A program made the position numbers and the translations under genes. From Diphasiastrum complanatum (lineage: Eukaryota; Streptophyta; Lycopodiopsida; Lycopodiales; Lycopodiaceae), in assembly GCA_029204225.1 (NCBI GenBank), contig CM055100.1, positions 18,774,244 to 18,838,243 on the forward strand: a DNA stretch of 64,000 nt, given 5' to 3'. Positions 1 through 11,726 of the stretch are shown one piece after another. Position 1 is the first letter of the stretch. Every line of letters starts with the position of its first letter. A model generated the notes under the pieces. The model searched no databases. It had not been told where the DNA came from and saw only the letters and a list, made by a program, of their open reading frames with translations.

Positions 1-468
1 GAGACTCTTTGTATAGGCATGCAAACCCTCCGGATCCCCGACCACTAGCTGATCTAGTCTCAGGCCTGAATACGGAATCCCATCTGTATCTTGGAAAAAT
101 AGGTAATCCTCTCTCCTGACTCTCGTGAGTCTCCATAAAAAACAACAGATCTCTGTCAGTGATGAAATCGATCAGATTGCCAGCTATGGAAGATGAGTGT
201 ATACCATCGTAGTTCCATACTCCAATCCGGAGATGGTGTGGATGGGGCCCCAGGGCACTCCCAAACCCGGGGACCCCAAATACCTAGCACTGGGAGCTGC
301 TAGGAGCGCTATCAAGAAAGCGCACTTGTCCATCGCGGTAAATGACTCGTCTGCCAGACTCACGGGCTACCTGAAAGGCCTTACGCCTCTCCTCCACCTG
401 GATATATGTAAGGTCATCCTCCATATAGATAGTGGTACCACGTAACTTAGCTCTGCATCGCAACTAGG
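1..468 (-). pseudogene. LINE fragment: ORF1 3' end plus start of ORF2 endonuclease
   Basis: This stretch is a close second copy of 3000-3470. Read on the minus strand it carries the last part of LINE ORF1 (about 200-468, including the YMDD-like segment of the RRM-type C-terminus) followed by the first part of the ORF2 endonuclease (1-200). It continues off the window. At about 468 it abuts, in the same orientation, a different LINE copy that is cut off late in its ORF2, so two LINE pieces are fused head to tail. No target-site duplication was found at the joint. It is non-functional as it stands. Confidence 0.75.
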
Positions 469-469
469 A

Positions 470-3275
470 GAACCACGACAGTCGATAGCCCTGGTCATGA
501 AGTGAGTGTGAGGAAACAAGTGCTATCTGTGTATATCTCATATCTGCATCGGGTTGAGCCTAGACTCTCTGAATATATGTGATAAGATGTAAAGCGGCAT
601 CTATCTGAATGGGTGGAATGGCAAACTCTGCAAGAAGGATCTCGTGCGGAACCAAGGGCTTTGCCTGAATCATATGAGCTAACATAGTGGTCTGTAATTG
701 TGAAATGCTGGCCCAGTGTGATGACGAGAGACCAGTACACCATGTCTCTGCTGCATACATTGCAGTGGGGGTGACAATAGTATCAAAAAGTCTACACTTA
801 CTACGAGCATCTCTGATGAGCTTCCTGAAGCAGAACCGCTCAAGCTGAACAAGAGAGGAGTGCCCCTTCCCAAGTCGGGTGGTGGCCGCCTGTCGCATGC
901 TAAAGGTAGGACCAGAAAAGAGTATTCCCAAATAAGTATAAGAGGAAACTACCTCTAAGGCTTGCCCATCTAGGGTAAACTCCTGGCGCTGCATGAAAGC
1001 TTGAGAAGTGTTGAAGACCATAACTTTGGTCTTCGTAGTGTTCACCCCCAATCCCTATCTGGTACAAAATCCCTGTAAACAATCCAACTGCCTCTGTAAT
1101 CCCTCTCTGGTCGGGGATACAAGTACCACATCATCCGCATAGAGGAGAATAGCAATCAGAATGGTGCCAAGTCTACATCCAACCCCGCCACACTGTGAGA
1201 TGACTCGCTCTAACTCATCAATGTATAATCCAAAGAGAACTGGTGAAAGAGAACATCCCTGTTTCACCCCAGTGGTGCTCCAAATGTGATCAGATAGGCC
1301 ACTGTCAAGACCTTCTCATAAAGAGCCATCACTGCTAGAACAATATCTGTGGAGAAACCAAGGTCACGAAGTCTCTGAATGAGTAGGGAGCGTGGTACAG
1401 AATCAAAGGCTTTCCTGAAGTCCACAAAACAACAGTAAACCCTCTCTTTCCTGTACTTAGCTTCCTCAATCAAAGCTCGGAGTGTGAAGATATGGTCAGT
1501 GGTAGAATAATGAGATCTAAAACCTGCCTGCCCCAATGCATGTAATCTCTGGTTTTCCGCCTCTGAACTCACTGCAGACTGGAGTATGGTGCCATAGAGC
1601 TTCGTGAGAACATGCCCAATCATGATAGTGCGGTAATTACCAAGAATCATGGGATCACCATTTTTATGAATAGGATGGATGATGTTGGTGCACCAGGATG
1701 AAGGAAAGCAGAAACAACGGAATTGAGGAGAGTGGCTAGTATGGGAGCAAGGAGGTCGGAAGCATGGGTTAGGAGTTCAGATTCGAGGTCTTCAATATCT
1801 CTTGCCTTATGGGACTTCATTCTCTTGATGACCGCGAGTACCATGTCAGAGGTGAAGAAGGTGAACTCAGAAGGGCGTGGAGAGATAGAGGTGGGTGTGT
1901 CTGTGGGTATGGTATATAGGCTGGTAGCGTATTCAGTCCATATGCGGAGGTCATCCAGGAGAGGTGGTGGAGCACGGGGGATAAATTCACGCCAAAAGGC
2001 ACCTGAAGAGGAACTGAAGAGAAGGTCAACAAGATGTTTTCCTTCAGAGTCGTCATAGGCGCTCTTTTTCCGGCGGAGTGTGCGACGACAAGTGTGTCTG
2101 GCGGAGCGGGGGAGGTGAGGATCATGAGTACGGGCATGATTGACAAGGTGATGGAGAGAGCGACATTCGGCATCATACCACGGGGGGTGCAAAGGCCGTA
2201 ATGGTGAGGAACGAGTGTGTCTGCCTTTATAGGGCTTAGATGGAAAAACTAGGGAAGCAGCGGTAAGAAGAGAGGTGCTAAGGAAGGCAGCCCGAGTCTC
2301 GATGGTACTATCGTGTGGAAAGGAATGGAGTAGGGAGGCTAGAGACTCCTGGTAAGCTGGCGTATAGAGAGAACTGAATGTATACCTGGGTGCACGTGTA
2401 AGCAAGGGATGTGAGGATGGCTGGGGAGGTGGGAGGCGGCCGATAGCGAAGGAGAGAAAGGAGTGAGCAGAGAGAGTGGTGGGAGATATATGAAAGTCAG
2501 AGATGAGAGGTATGGAGGATGGTGATCCCATGAGATAATCCACAACACTATGTCCACCACTGTGGGGGTGACAAGTATAACTATCGGAGTTTGGCCAGCA
2601 AGTTAGGCCATTGTAAATGGCTAACACATGAGCCTCTCCAAACTGCAATAAATGCTCACCGTAGGGGGTAATAGGTCCCAAGCTGTCCTCTGAAACCCTG
2701 GTAACTCCCATCTCATCACTGTCAAGGGCATGAATGCGGAGCTGGTCGGTGATGTCATAAAACTCTGACTGCCGTGAGGAGGTTCGGGCATTAAAATCCC
2801 CAGTAAGGAGGATATGCCCTTGCTCTGCGAATCTGATGATGTCAGGCGATAAAACAAGGTAGGCTGAACCTGTGTACTCAGCAAAGGACGAAGACTCAAG
2901 AGGAAAATAGCATGCCGCCACAAAGAGGTCCCTGTCCAATCCAATATCCTGTCCAACAATACGAATCCATATATAACGTGCATACTCGCCGTGTCTGATG
3001 AACTCGATGCTCGGGTGAAGAGACTCCCTGTATAAGCATGCAACACCTCCGGATCCACGACCACTAGCTGATCTAGTCTCAGGTCTGTATACGGAATCCC
3101 ATCTATATCTTGGAAAAATCGGTAGTCCTCTCTCCTGACTCTCTGTAAAAAGCAATAGATCTTTGTTAGTGATGAAGTCGATCAGGTCGCCAACTATGGA
3201 AGATGAGTGGATACCATCACAGTTCCATACTCCAATCCGGAAATAGTGTGGATGGGGCCCCGGGGCACTCCCCAA
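470..3275 (-). pseudogene. LINE ORF2 (endonuclease-reverse transcriptase), frameshifted
   Basis: Non-LTR retrotransposon ORF2, which would nick target DNA and prime reverse transcription on it. The N-terminal endonuclease (1647-3275, 542 codons) shows the GDFNARTSS motif and the HSVVDY motif. The expected S-D-H triad near its end reads S-A-H, so a catalytic aspartate is lost. The RT follows in pieces: 1264-1650 has the CCFVDFRKAFDSVPR block, 1055-1267 has KQGCSLSP and the YADD active site, and 560-1051 is the thumb and connecting region. Frameshifts near 1650, 1265 and 1050 break it, and it stops short of the C-terminal zinc finger at about 470. It matches the intact copy at 45572-49075 throughout. 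The endonuclease frame has no ATG near its start. Confidence 0.88.
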
Positions 3276-3293
3276 CCCGGGGACCCCAAATCC

Positions 3294-3882
3294 CTAGCAT
3301 TGAGAGCTGCTAGGAGCGCTGTCAAGAAAGCGCACTCGTCCATCTCGACAAATGACTCGTCTGCCAGACTCACGGGCTGTCTGAGAGGCCCTATGCCTCT
3401 CTTCTACCTGGATATATGTGAGGTCGTCATCCATATAGATAGTGGTACCACGTAGCTTAGCTCTGCACCGCAAAGCATCTCGGCGACTCTCAAGGGAGGT
3501 GAAACGGATAATGAGTGTGGCTGCATCTCTAGTGGTCCTCCATGCGGTGTCCAATCCCTCTGTCCGGTGCCCGAGAGTGGTGTCGAGAAAGCGTTTGGCT
3601 TCAGCCAAGGCATCCTGTGTATTCGGGATCCCTCGAACTCGAATGTTGTGGGCTTTTTGGTCTCGAGATTTCTCTTCCGAGATGGTGGCTGAGATAACCG
3701 AGGAGATGGGAGCGCTTGTGTTACGAGCTCGTAACCAGTGCCGAACCCTAGAGAACACAGATAGGTCAGATACCACAGTCAGGGTCGTGTCCAGTGTACA
3801 TGACCAACAGGGCAAGACAGTGTGAGTAGTGTGCCCCAGCACGGTCCATAGCCATGGCGGGCCTAACATAGCCTAGGGACCC
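3294..3882 (-). pseudogene. LINE ORF1, C-terminal half
   Basis: This is the 3' half of a LINE ORF1, the RNA-binding chaperone of the element. The minus-strand frame (open 3294-3869) contains NIRVRG, FDTAWR-like and YMDDDLT segments, an RRM-like fold matching the intact ORF1 at 49124-50026. It lies directly 5' of the ORF2 pseudogene on the minus strand. Upstream the reading frame is broken (a TAG near 3873-3875) and the sequence ends at the left LTR of element A. The missing N-terminal half appears on the other side of A at 8902-9697, so A probably inserted into this ORF1. Confidence 0.8.
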
Positions 3883-4076
3883 TGTCAGCAGGATAGGGCC
3901 CCCAGTTGGGTCCCAATGTGCAGTCGGCCACGTCAGTGCCACGTGGCCGACACTTGGCAGTAGCATGCTACCAGTCCTCACACTGGGCTAGGAGGGGCTT
4001 ACTCTATAACAGGGAGTAGGCAAGGTTGGGTGGATCAGTTAGTGTTTGCCCTACTGTGGTGTTAGGATCTATTACA
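3883..4076 (+). repeat. 5' LTR of element A
   Basis: 194-bp LTR with TG...CA ends, nearly identical to 8708-8901. It includes a short inverted repeat around GGCCACGTCAGTGCCACGTGGCC that could fold or bind a factor. Confidence 0.93.
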
Positions 4077-4077
4077 C

Positions 4078-4090
4078 TGGTATCAGAGCC
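4078..4090 (+). other. Primer-binding site of element A
   Basis: TGGTATCAGAGCC starts one base after the LTR. It complements the 3' end of plant initiator Met tRNA, the usual primer for many gypsy and copia elements. Confidence 0.9.
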
Positions 4091-4993
4091 ATCTCCATCC
4101 TAGGAAGTTCAGGAGCAGCAGTAGAGAAAGCTATCAGAAGATAGGAAATGTTTCTCAGTTTCTCAGAAAAGATTAGAGGAGGAGAATCGCTGTAGTTGCA
4201 GCCTTCAAACCCTTGAAATTCACTGAGAATTTACAGTTCTAGGAAGTAAAATTCTTATGTAGGTAAGTCGCTAGACAGGTAGCAATCTATCTCTATTTTC
4301 AGGGATCTGATTGTAGTTTTCAGAAAGGAATTCCAGTAGAGCTGAGCGGATTCTGGAAAGGAAGGATAGTACAGGTCCATCGCTGTAGAAACAACAAGCT
4401 ACCTCTGAATTTCCAGAAGAATCTGAGAAATTTTGAGGGGATTTTAGAGTAAATTTCCATAGCAGGGCCAGCGCTGGACAGGGTAGTGAAAAAGTTAAAT
4501 TTCATCCTTGTTTTTTGAGAATTCTCAGGAGTTTGAGCTTCAAACTTACTTGCTACAGACCAACGACGTACAGGTTGAGATTAAATCAGAGATTGAAGGT
4601 GATTTCAGAGCTGTAAATTGGACAAATCCGGCCGGACAGGTTGCTGTCCAACCAGTGAGGGCAGGGACTTCAAAAATTCCGGATTTCTTTTTGTAAATTT
4701 CCAGTTTTTACTCGGTTTGTTGGAGCCCCACACCTGAAATCAGATCAGTCAGCTACTCAACTCAAGAACCGGGAAATTTGGCACCGTTTTGAAGCTTCAA
4801 ACTGGCATTTTCCGGGACAGCAGGTTTGAAATCTTGGGGAAAGAGCTGAAAGGGTTCCTCTTCGTAATTTCTTTGGAAGTACAGTCCTCAGAAACAGCTA
4901 AGTCATCTTTCCTTTCCCTTGTACGGTTGTAAATTAGTCTTTTAGACTTTTTTTCCTTCAGAAAGTTAAGGTAGCTCTCTTTCAGTTCCGAAG
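4091..4993 (+). other. Untranslated leader of element A
   Basis: About 900 bp between the primer site and the gag ATG. No long conserved frame was found. It would hold the packaging and translation leader of the element. Confidence 0.6.
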
Positions 4994-6562
4994 ATGACCA
5001 CTCCTCAGGGACCTGATCAACCCCCGGAGAGAGGCTTCGACGAACTTGAAACAGAAGCCTTGGCTTACAGAAAAGGGAAGGAACCTATGGAAGTAGAAGA
5101 ACAGGAACAGTTCGCCGAAGAACTCGATGAACTGGTTACCAAGGAGCAGTTTCTCCAATTGGTAACAGAAGTGGATGAACTGAAGTTGGCATTAGCCAAT
5201 TTCAAGTCCAGTGTGGACGACTCGTTCGCTGAACTCAAAAACTTGATTTTGAGTTCCGCGAAAGGAAGCCTTCCCTCCACTTCTCAGTTATCCCCTTCTC
5301 CACTTCCATCAGTTTCGGGTGAGACTTTACGGTCTCACCCCAGTGTTTCTAAAGATTTAAAGCCTCCTACTTTTAATGGGGAAGAGAAGGATAGAAATGC
5401 AGATATTCTACAAACCTTCCTCAGCAAATGGAAGAACATTCATGCTCTTAAACAGACCCGTGACCATTTGCAAGCAATTGAGGCCAGTCTTTCCTTAGGG
5501 CCTATGGCCTATAAGTGGTGGTTAAATCTCCAGAAGACTGGGCAGACTCCCCGGTCATGGAAAGCTTTTGAAGAAGCTTTCCTAAGAGAATTTCTACCAG
5601 AAAATGAACTGGATAGAGCCTGGGAAGCCTGGGAAAGAACAGTAATGGATAAATCCCTCAACCAATATATCTCGCAGTATCGACAAGCAATTTTAAAGAT
5701 TAAAAATATGGATGACTATCCGAAAATCAGGGGATTTGTCCGTGGCTTCAAAGATGAATATAAAGTAGAGGTCCAGAGAAACTCGCCTACTACCCTTGAG
5801 CAAGCTCTCAGATATGCTCAAATCTATGATGATTCAGTGGGTAGGAAGAAGGCGAGACAACAGCCACTTTCTGAGCAGCCTTCTCAGAAAGACTTTCAAT
5901 TTAAAAAGAAATTTTTAAAAAGAAAGAAAGAAGATTAATTTAAAGGTGAAGCTCCTCAGAAACACCCTTCACTCATACAGCCCTTAAAACCAGATGATTT
6001 TGAGAAAGCCAAACAAGAACGTTTGTGCTTTGTGTGTATGGGGAAGGGACACACGGTCAGACAGTGTCCCAAGGGGCCTTTCACTAAAAAAGATAAGAAA
6101 GATAAAAAACAAGTTCATCTTGTTCAGATTGTATGTTTCCCCAGTGACTCGGCAGCTTCCGAGATCAAAGTGTATCATGAAGATCATGAACACTGTTGCC
6201 AGCTGACCTTTGCAATGCTAGCGAGACCCTTCAGCTTTGGGCCGCATGACCTAGTACGTATGCATGGGAAAGTTGGTAACCAGTCAGTAAGAGTTATGGT
6301 TGATGATGGGGCAACCCATAATTTCATCAACTACACCCTGGTTAAAAAGCTTAAACTACCAGAAGTACCTAGTCAGCATAGGTACATAGTTTCATTAGCT
6401 AAGGGTGAAGATAAAAAAATATGGGAAACTATGGTAAGTAAGTTGAATCTTGGTATTCAGGGGTACCAAGATGAAATAAACTTTCAGATAATGCACCTGG
6501 ATCGAACAGACATTGTTCTCGGGAGAGATTGGCTCTACAGTTTAGGACCTTCCCTCCACTGA
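4994..6562 (+). pseudogene. gag-protease of element A
   Basis: Gag forms the particle and protease processes the polyprotein. The frame opens at an ATG (4994) with an acidic N-terminus. A Retrotrans_gag region follows (W-W-LNLQKTG and WKAFEEAFLREFL at about residues 170-210), then a Lys-rich tail. A TAA at 5936-5938 interrupts the frame, which then continues unbroken to a zinc knuckle (CFVCMGKGHTVRQC, about 6023-6064) and a protease region with VDDGATHNF in place of the usual DTGA/S, so the catalytic motif is altered. A TGA at 6560-6562 (probably from CGA) ends this part. One nonsense change therefore separates gag from its knuckle. Confidence 0.85.
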
Positions 6563-8244
6563 AACTATCATGAGAACACCCTTAGCTTTCAGCATAAAGG
6601 TCGAGAGATCCAGTTGCATGGGGAGCATGATGTTCCCAACAGTCCTATGGTCTGCAGTTCAGAGCTCTGTCAGCTAATCGGAGACGAAGACCATCAGGTA
6701 TTCTTATGTGACTTTCAGTTTATTCCTGAAGTTTCTATTTCCAGTTCTATTCAGCAGAATATCAGTAAATTAGAAACTTTATTGTCTAAATTTAAAGATG
6801 TTTTTCTTGAAGATTTGCCACATGGTTTACCACCTAGCAGAGAGGTAGATCATGTAATAAACCTAGTACCAGGTACAACACCTGTTTCTAAACCTCCGTA
6901 TCGGGTCAGCCGAACAGAGGATGAAGAAATAACTAGGCAGTTAACAGACTATCTTGGGAAAGGCCAAATTCAGACCAGTAGTTCACCATGGGCCTCACCA
7001 ATCCTATTGGTGAAAAAGAAAGAGGGGTCTATGCGTCTTTTCGTAGATTACAGAGCCCTCAATAAAGTCACAATTAAGAATAAATACCCTATGCCTCGGG
7101 CAGACGAGTTGTTTGATCAACTCGACGGGGCTAAGTTTTTCAGTAAAATAGACCTCAGATCGGGATATCATCAAGTCCGTATAAAATCGGAAGATGTCTC
7201 GAAAACAGCTTTTAGGACTCGTCGCGGTCATTATGATTTTAAGGTGATGCCATTTGGGCTCACAAATGCTCCAGCTACCTTTATGACCTTGATGAACAGT
7301 GTCCTCAGACCATACTCGGGTAAGTTTGTAGTCGTATTTCTAGATGACATCCTCGTTTACAGCAAAACGAGGAAGGAGCATCTAAAACACCTCAGAAAGG
7401 TGTTTCGACTGCTCAGAAAGCATAAGCTCTATGCAAAACAATCCAAGTGTGAATTCTTCGTTGAAGAAGTAGCATATTTGGGTCACATTATCTCTTCAGA
7501 TGGGATTAAGATGGACCCAAATAAGGTTAAAGCCATACTCAGTTGGCTGAGACCTCAGAATATTTTGGAACTTCAAATCTTTCTTGGTCTGGCGTGATAT
7601 TACAGACGATTTGTCAAGGAATATGCTCAGATAGCAGTCCCTATGACAAATCTCCTTAAGGGGAAGGGAAAGGAGTTCATTTGGGAGTCCGCACAGCAGG
7701 AGAACTTTGATGCTCTCAGAACAGCCTTAGCTACAGCACCAGTTTTAAAAGTCGTGGACCCCAATCAGCCATTTGTGGTTGAAACAGATGCTAGCAACTT
7801 TTCAATAGGTGCTGTGCTAACTCAGGGTGGACGACCAGTTGCGTTCGAGAGTAAAAAACTCGAGCCAGCTCAGACTAGGTACAGTGCCTATGAAAAGGAA
7901 CTCTTTTCTATAGTCCATGCCCTTAAGACTTGGAGGCATTATTTGTATGGTGCCAACTTTGAGGTCCTGACAGACCATGAGAGTCTCAGATACCTTGCAA
8001 TCAACCTGAGCTTAGAGGTCGGAAAGCTCGTTGGGCAGAGTTGATGCAAGAGTTTGACATGTCTATCAGATATAGACGTGGAAAATTCAATACAGTAGCA
8101 GATGCCCTTAGCAGAATGCCTATGATAAACGAGCTGAGTTTTACTCAGATTCGTAATGAGTTACTCGAGTCCTTGAGAGGGAAATGCCAACATGATGCAT
8201 TCTTCTCTACTATTTGGAACTCAGTCCAGAACAGACAATTATAG
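6563..8244 (+). pseudogene. Reverse transcriptase-RNase H of element A
   Basis: RT and RNase H would copy the element RNA into DNA. In the same frame as gag, 6614-7597 holds the RT with [41 protein letters not shown] and the active site [15 protein letters not shown] in FLGLA-x-YYRRF (expected Gly codon) at about 7595-7597 breaks it. 7643-8044 holds the RNase H start (VETDASNFSIGAVLTQ, FESKKLEPAQTRYSAYEKEL). A frameshift near 8005 moves the frame to 8041-8244 (RYRRGKFNTVADALSRMP), and a TAG at about 8242 ends it. The domain order RT then RNase H then integrase is diagnostic of Ty3/gypsy. Confidence 0.9.
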
Positions 8245-8707
8245 ACCCTAAAACCAGTTCCCGGGGCTGGTGCCAGTTCATCCAAGAATACGGTAGCTTC
8301 CGTTGAGGATGATGATGAGTCCGAGTATACGTCGTCAGATGACGTTGAGGATTCTGAGCCTGTATTACCCAAGCAAACCCCAGTGGTTGAGGGTCAGTTG
8401 ACTGAAGGATTCAAATGGAAACAGTATTCCATTCAGGATGAGTACTTGCTCTATAGAGATAGAGTATGTGTCCCCAATTCAGAGGATTATAGGCAGCAGG
8501 TCCTATATGAATGTCATGACAATCCTAGTGTGGGACACCCAAGCATACAGAAGACCTATGAGCTTCTTCATAGGCAATTTTTCTGGCCCAGTATGAAAAA
8601 GGACGTCCACCAATATGTAACCAGTTGCCAGAAATGTCAAGTAAATAAAGCAGAGCGTTTAAAGGCAAGAGGGTACCAGCTGGTAAATGGGAGAGTATCT
8701 CCATGCC
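8245..8707 (+). pseudogene. Integrase N-terminus of element A, truncated
   Basis: Only the integrase zinc-binding region remains: a VGHPSIQKTYELL segment, FFWPSMKKDV, then the cysteine pair CQKC (about 8628-8639). After LKARG a small deletion shifts the frame to PAGKWESISM. This is where DF and the first catalytic Asp should follow, but the 3' LTR begins two bases later (8708). Integrase catalytic core and polypurine tract are therefore missing, so this copy could not integrate by its own enzyme. Confidence 0.85.
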
Positions 8708-8901
8708 TGTCAGCAGGATAGGGCCGCCAGTTGGGTCCCGACGTGCAGTCGGCCACGTCAGTGCCACGTGGCCGACACTTGGCAGTAGCATGCTACCAGT
8801 CCTCACACTGGGCTAGGAGGGGCTTACTCTATAACAGGGAGTAGGCAAGGTTGGGTGGATCAGTTAGTGTTTGCCCTACTGTGGTGTTAGGATCTATTAC
8901 A
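8708..8901 (+). repeat. 3' LTR of element A
   Basis: 194 bp, TGTCAGCAGG to ATTACA, nearly identical to 3883-4076. Confidence 0.93.
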
Positions 8902-9697
8902 GCTTGGCTTGGTGCCTTTTTTCAAAACAGATGCCCAAGAAAGGGCCTCTTCTTGTTGCTTCTCAATCGTAGTTTCTAGTTCCCGTATCATATTGGTGGC
9001 GGATTCCGAAGCTGCGGCCTGCTTGATCCCGATGGATTGTTCGAGTGATGCAACCTTGGTTTGCAATATGTTCTTCTCGTTGATCAAAGAGGTAACCGTT
9101 CCTTTCAGCTGTGAGATTTCATGCCGCAAAGTCTGGAACCACGAGGAAAAAAGCTCGGTTGATTTGGAAGGTGTATACGGGATATCTGCTGTAGGCTGTG
9201 GTGCTGGGAAGGAAGAGGAGTGAGCAATGGTCGGTGTGGGAAGAATGGGGTCAGAAGACAGAGGAGGAGCAAAATCGGGAGGAGGAGCAGAATGGACAGA
9301 AAATGGTGGAATCGGCGGGCATTCTGCTTGCGTGGCAGGGGGTACACTAGCATCAGCAGACAACGAGCCATCAACGAGCGTGGGGAATGGGCAGTTAGCG
9401 AGGGTGGGTGATGAGCCATCAGCGAGGGAGAATAGGGGTGAGGTCAGCGAGCTAGCTAGCGAGGGTGAGCATCCATCAGTGAGGGGGGGGGCAGCCAGCG
9501 AGAGTGGAGCAGTCGCAATCATCTTCAAGAGCAGCGAGGGGTAGAGCAAGGGAAGTGAGGGGAGCTGTAGGGAGGGGGACTGTAGCGAGCAGGGCTTGAG
9601 AAGAAGAAGTGATGGGAAGTGGAGAGTCAGCGAGGGGGGGGTTTGGGGTGGCATTGGCAGCGAGGGTAGGGGAGCGGGAGGATCTGCGAGGAGCCAT
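8902..9697 (-). pseudogene. LINE ORF1, N-terminal half
   Basis: This is the 5' half of a LINE ORF1. The likely start is the ATG at 9697 (MAPRRSS), parallel to MAPKKK in the intact copy at 50026. A Pro/Ser-rich N-terminus continues with a frameshift near 9500-9650. The frame 8887-9654 then carries YTPSKSTELF, which matches the intact ORF1, followed by a coiled coil (HEISQLKGTVTSLINEKN and onward, heptad-like). It ends at KKGTKPS against the right LTR of element A. Together with 3294-3882 it forms one ORF1 split by the A insertion. Confidence 0.75.
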
Positions 9698-10063
<366 letters not shown>

Positions 10064-10310
10064 TGTCACTAGCCAGTCCCTCCAAGCTCGTGAATCCGAG
10101 AAGCCGGTGTGTAGAATCAACCTCCCAACCATAGGCACCCCCTCCTTGAGTCCTTCTACCTGCTATTCCCGTCAATGGTATGATCAGTCCACTTGGCATG
10201 CATGGCCCCTATGACCTGTGGGTGTTCAGTCCACTTGGCATGCATGGCCCCTATGACCTGTGACTACTGAATGACTCATACCCCGCCAAAGACCTGTGAC
10301 CCTCTTGGTC
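10064..10310 (-). repeat. 3' LTR of element B, truncated
   Basis: Matches the first part of 13467-13945 up to the CTTGGTCACCCC segment, then switches to RNase H coding sequence. It contains a local 36-bp direct duplication (10185-10220 and 10227-10262) that the other LTR lacks. Confidence 0.85.
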
Positions 10311-11578
10311 ACCCCTTCCCTCTTCGGAAGCGAATTTCCAAGTGAAATTCCTGCATCAGCTCTGCCCACCGAGCTTGGCGGCCTTTCAAATCTGGCTGAG
10401 TGCCAAATTACTTTAACGTATGATGATTTGTGTACACATAAAACTCGGCGCCATATAAATAATGTCTCCACACCTTGAGCACATGTATAATCACATACAG
10501 CTCTTACTCATGTGTAGGATATCTCTGTTGAGCTGGTCTCAACTTCTTTCTCTCAAAGGCTACTGGTCTACCCTCTTGGCTCAACACTGCACCTACGGCA
10601 ATGCCACTTGTATCCGTCTCTAGGTCAAAAGGTTTCTGGATATCCACAATCTTGAGGACTGGAGCCGTGGCCACAAACTCCTTCAAGTTCTCAAAACGTT
10701 GCTGAGCTTCAGCATCCCATCGAACCACAATGTTGTTTTTCCTTAATTGGTCCGTTAAAGGAGCAGCTGTCCAAGAATAATTTCTAACAAACCGCCGGTA
10801 GAACTTACAAAAGCCTAAGAAAGATTGTAATTGGCGTATATCGGTAGGCCTCGACCACGTTTTAACCAGGTTGGGTCAACTGAAATACCCTCAGCAGTCA
10901 CTACGTGACCCAAATACTGGACACGAGTTTTACACAACTCTGTCTTCTGAGCATTGGCATACAAGACAAAAGCTTGTAACTTGCCAAATACGGTCTTGAG
11001 ATGAACCTCATGCTCCTCGACCGCTTTACTAAAAACCAATATATCGTCATTAAAATTGACGACAAACCTGCCCATATAGTCTCGCAAGGCATCGTTCATG
11101 AGCATCATGAACGTAGCTGGGGCATTGGTTAACCCAAAAATTCATAATGACCGAAACGGGTTCGGAAGGCCGTCTTCTGGACGTCTTCATCTCGAATCTG
11201 CATTTGATGGTATCCACTTTTGAGATCTATTTTACTGAAAATGGTTGCACCTTGCAACGCATCTAGTAGATCATCAATCCTGGGCATCAGATACCTGTGC
11301 TTTATAGTGATCTTATTCAATCCCCTATAATCTACACACATCCGGAAACTACCATCGTTTTTCTTAACAAGTAAAATAGGAGAGGCGAAAGGTGAATAAC
11401 TCGGACGGATGTACCCCAGCTTCAGATACTCCTCCAACATCTTTCTGACTTCCTCTTCCTCTTTTAGGCTCATCCTATAAGGAGGCCTACATACCGGACT
11501 TGCCCCTGGAACGAGCTCAATGCGATGATCAACGTTCCGACTAGGCAACAATCCCTCTGGCATATTACTAATTAGCAC
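10311..11578 (-). pseudogene. RT-RNase H of element B
   Basis: Gypsy-type reverse transcriptase and RNase H in fragments. 11129-11578 has [32 protein letters not shown] and [12 protein letters not shown]. 10815-11108 has the active-site block, which reads FNDDILVFS: an Asn stands where a hydrophobic residue is usual. 10504-10728 has the RNase H start (LETDTSGIAVGAVLSQEGRPVAFE, in two runs). Further RNase H (KVWRHYLYGAEF) continues out of frame to about 10311, where the truncated LTR begins. Frameshifts separate all three parts. Confidence 0.88.
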
Positions 11579-11726
11579 GCCAACTCACTTGCTGGGTCAC
11601 ATCTAGGCTGTAATAAAAATGCATGTGCAATAGGGGATGCAAAAGTAAATGAAGCTTCTTGTGGTTAATAAGTGAGTGTGCATATCTGATTATTACCAAC
11701 ATACGAATCAAAACTGGAATCAGCAT

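Larger units (their letters stand above)
3883..8901 (+). mobile_element. Ty3/gypsy LTR retrotransposon A, degenerate, integrase core deleted
   Basis: A 5.0 kb + strand element bounded by two 194-bp LTRs that start TGTCAGCAGG and end ATTACA. A Met-tRNA type primer site follows the left LTR. Internal order is leader, gag, protease, RT, RNase H and the start of integrase, so it belongs to the gypsy class. The integrase stops at the WESISM segment and runs straight into the right LTR; the D-D-E core, any chromodomain and the polypurine tract are absent. Flanking 5-mers (GACCC left, GCTTG right) are not a target-site duplication. It interrupts a minus-strand LINE ORF1. Several stops and frameshifts make it inactive. 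Confidence 0.9.

Noticed and set aside
3878-8906. Target-site duplication for element A
   Set aside because: GACCC and GCTTG do not match; the flank may have been altered by recombination.
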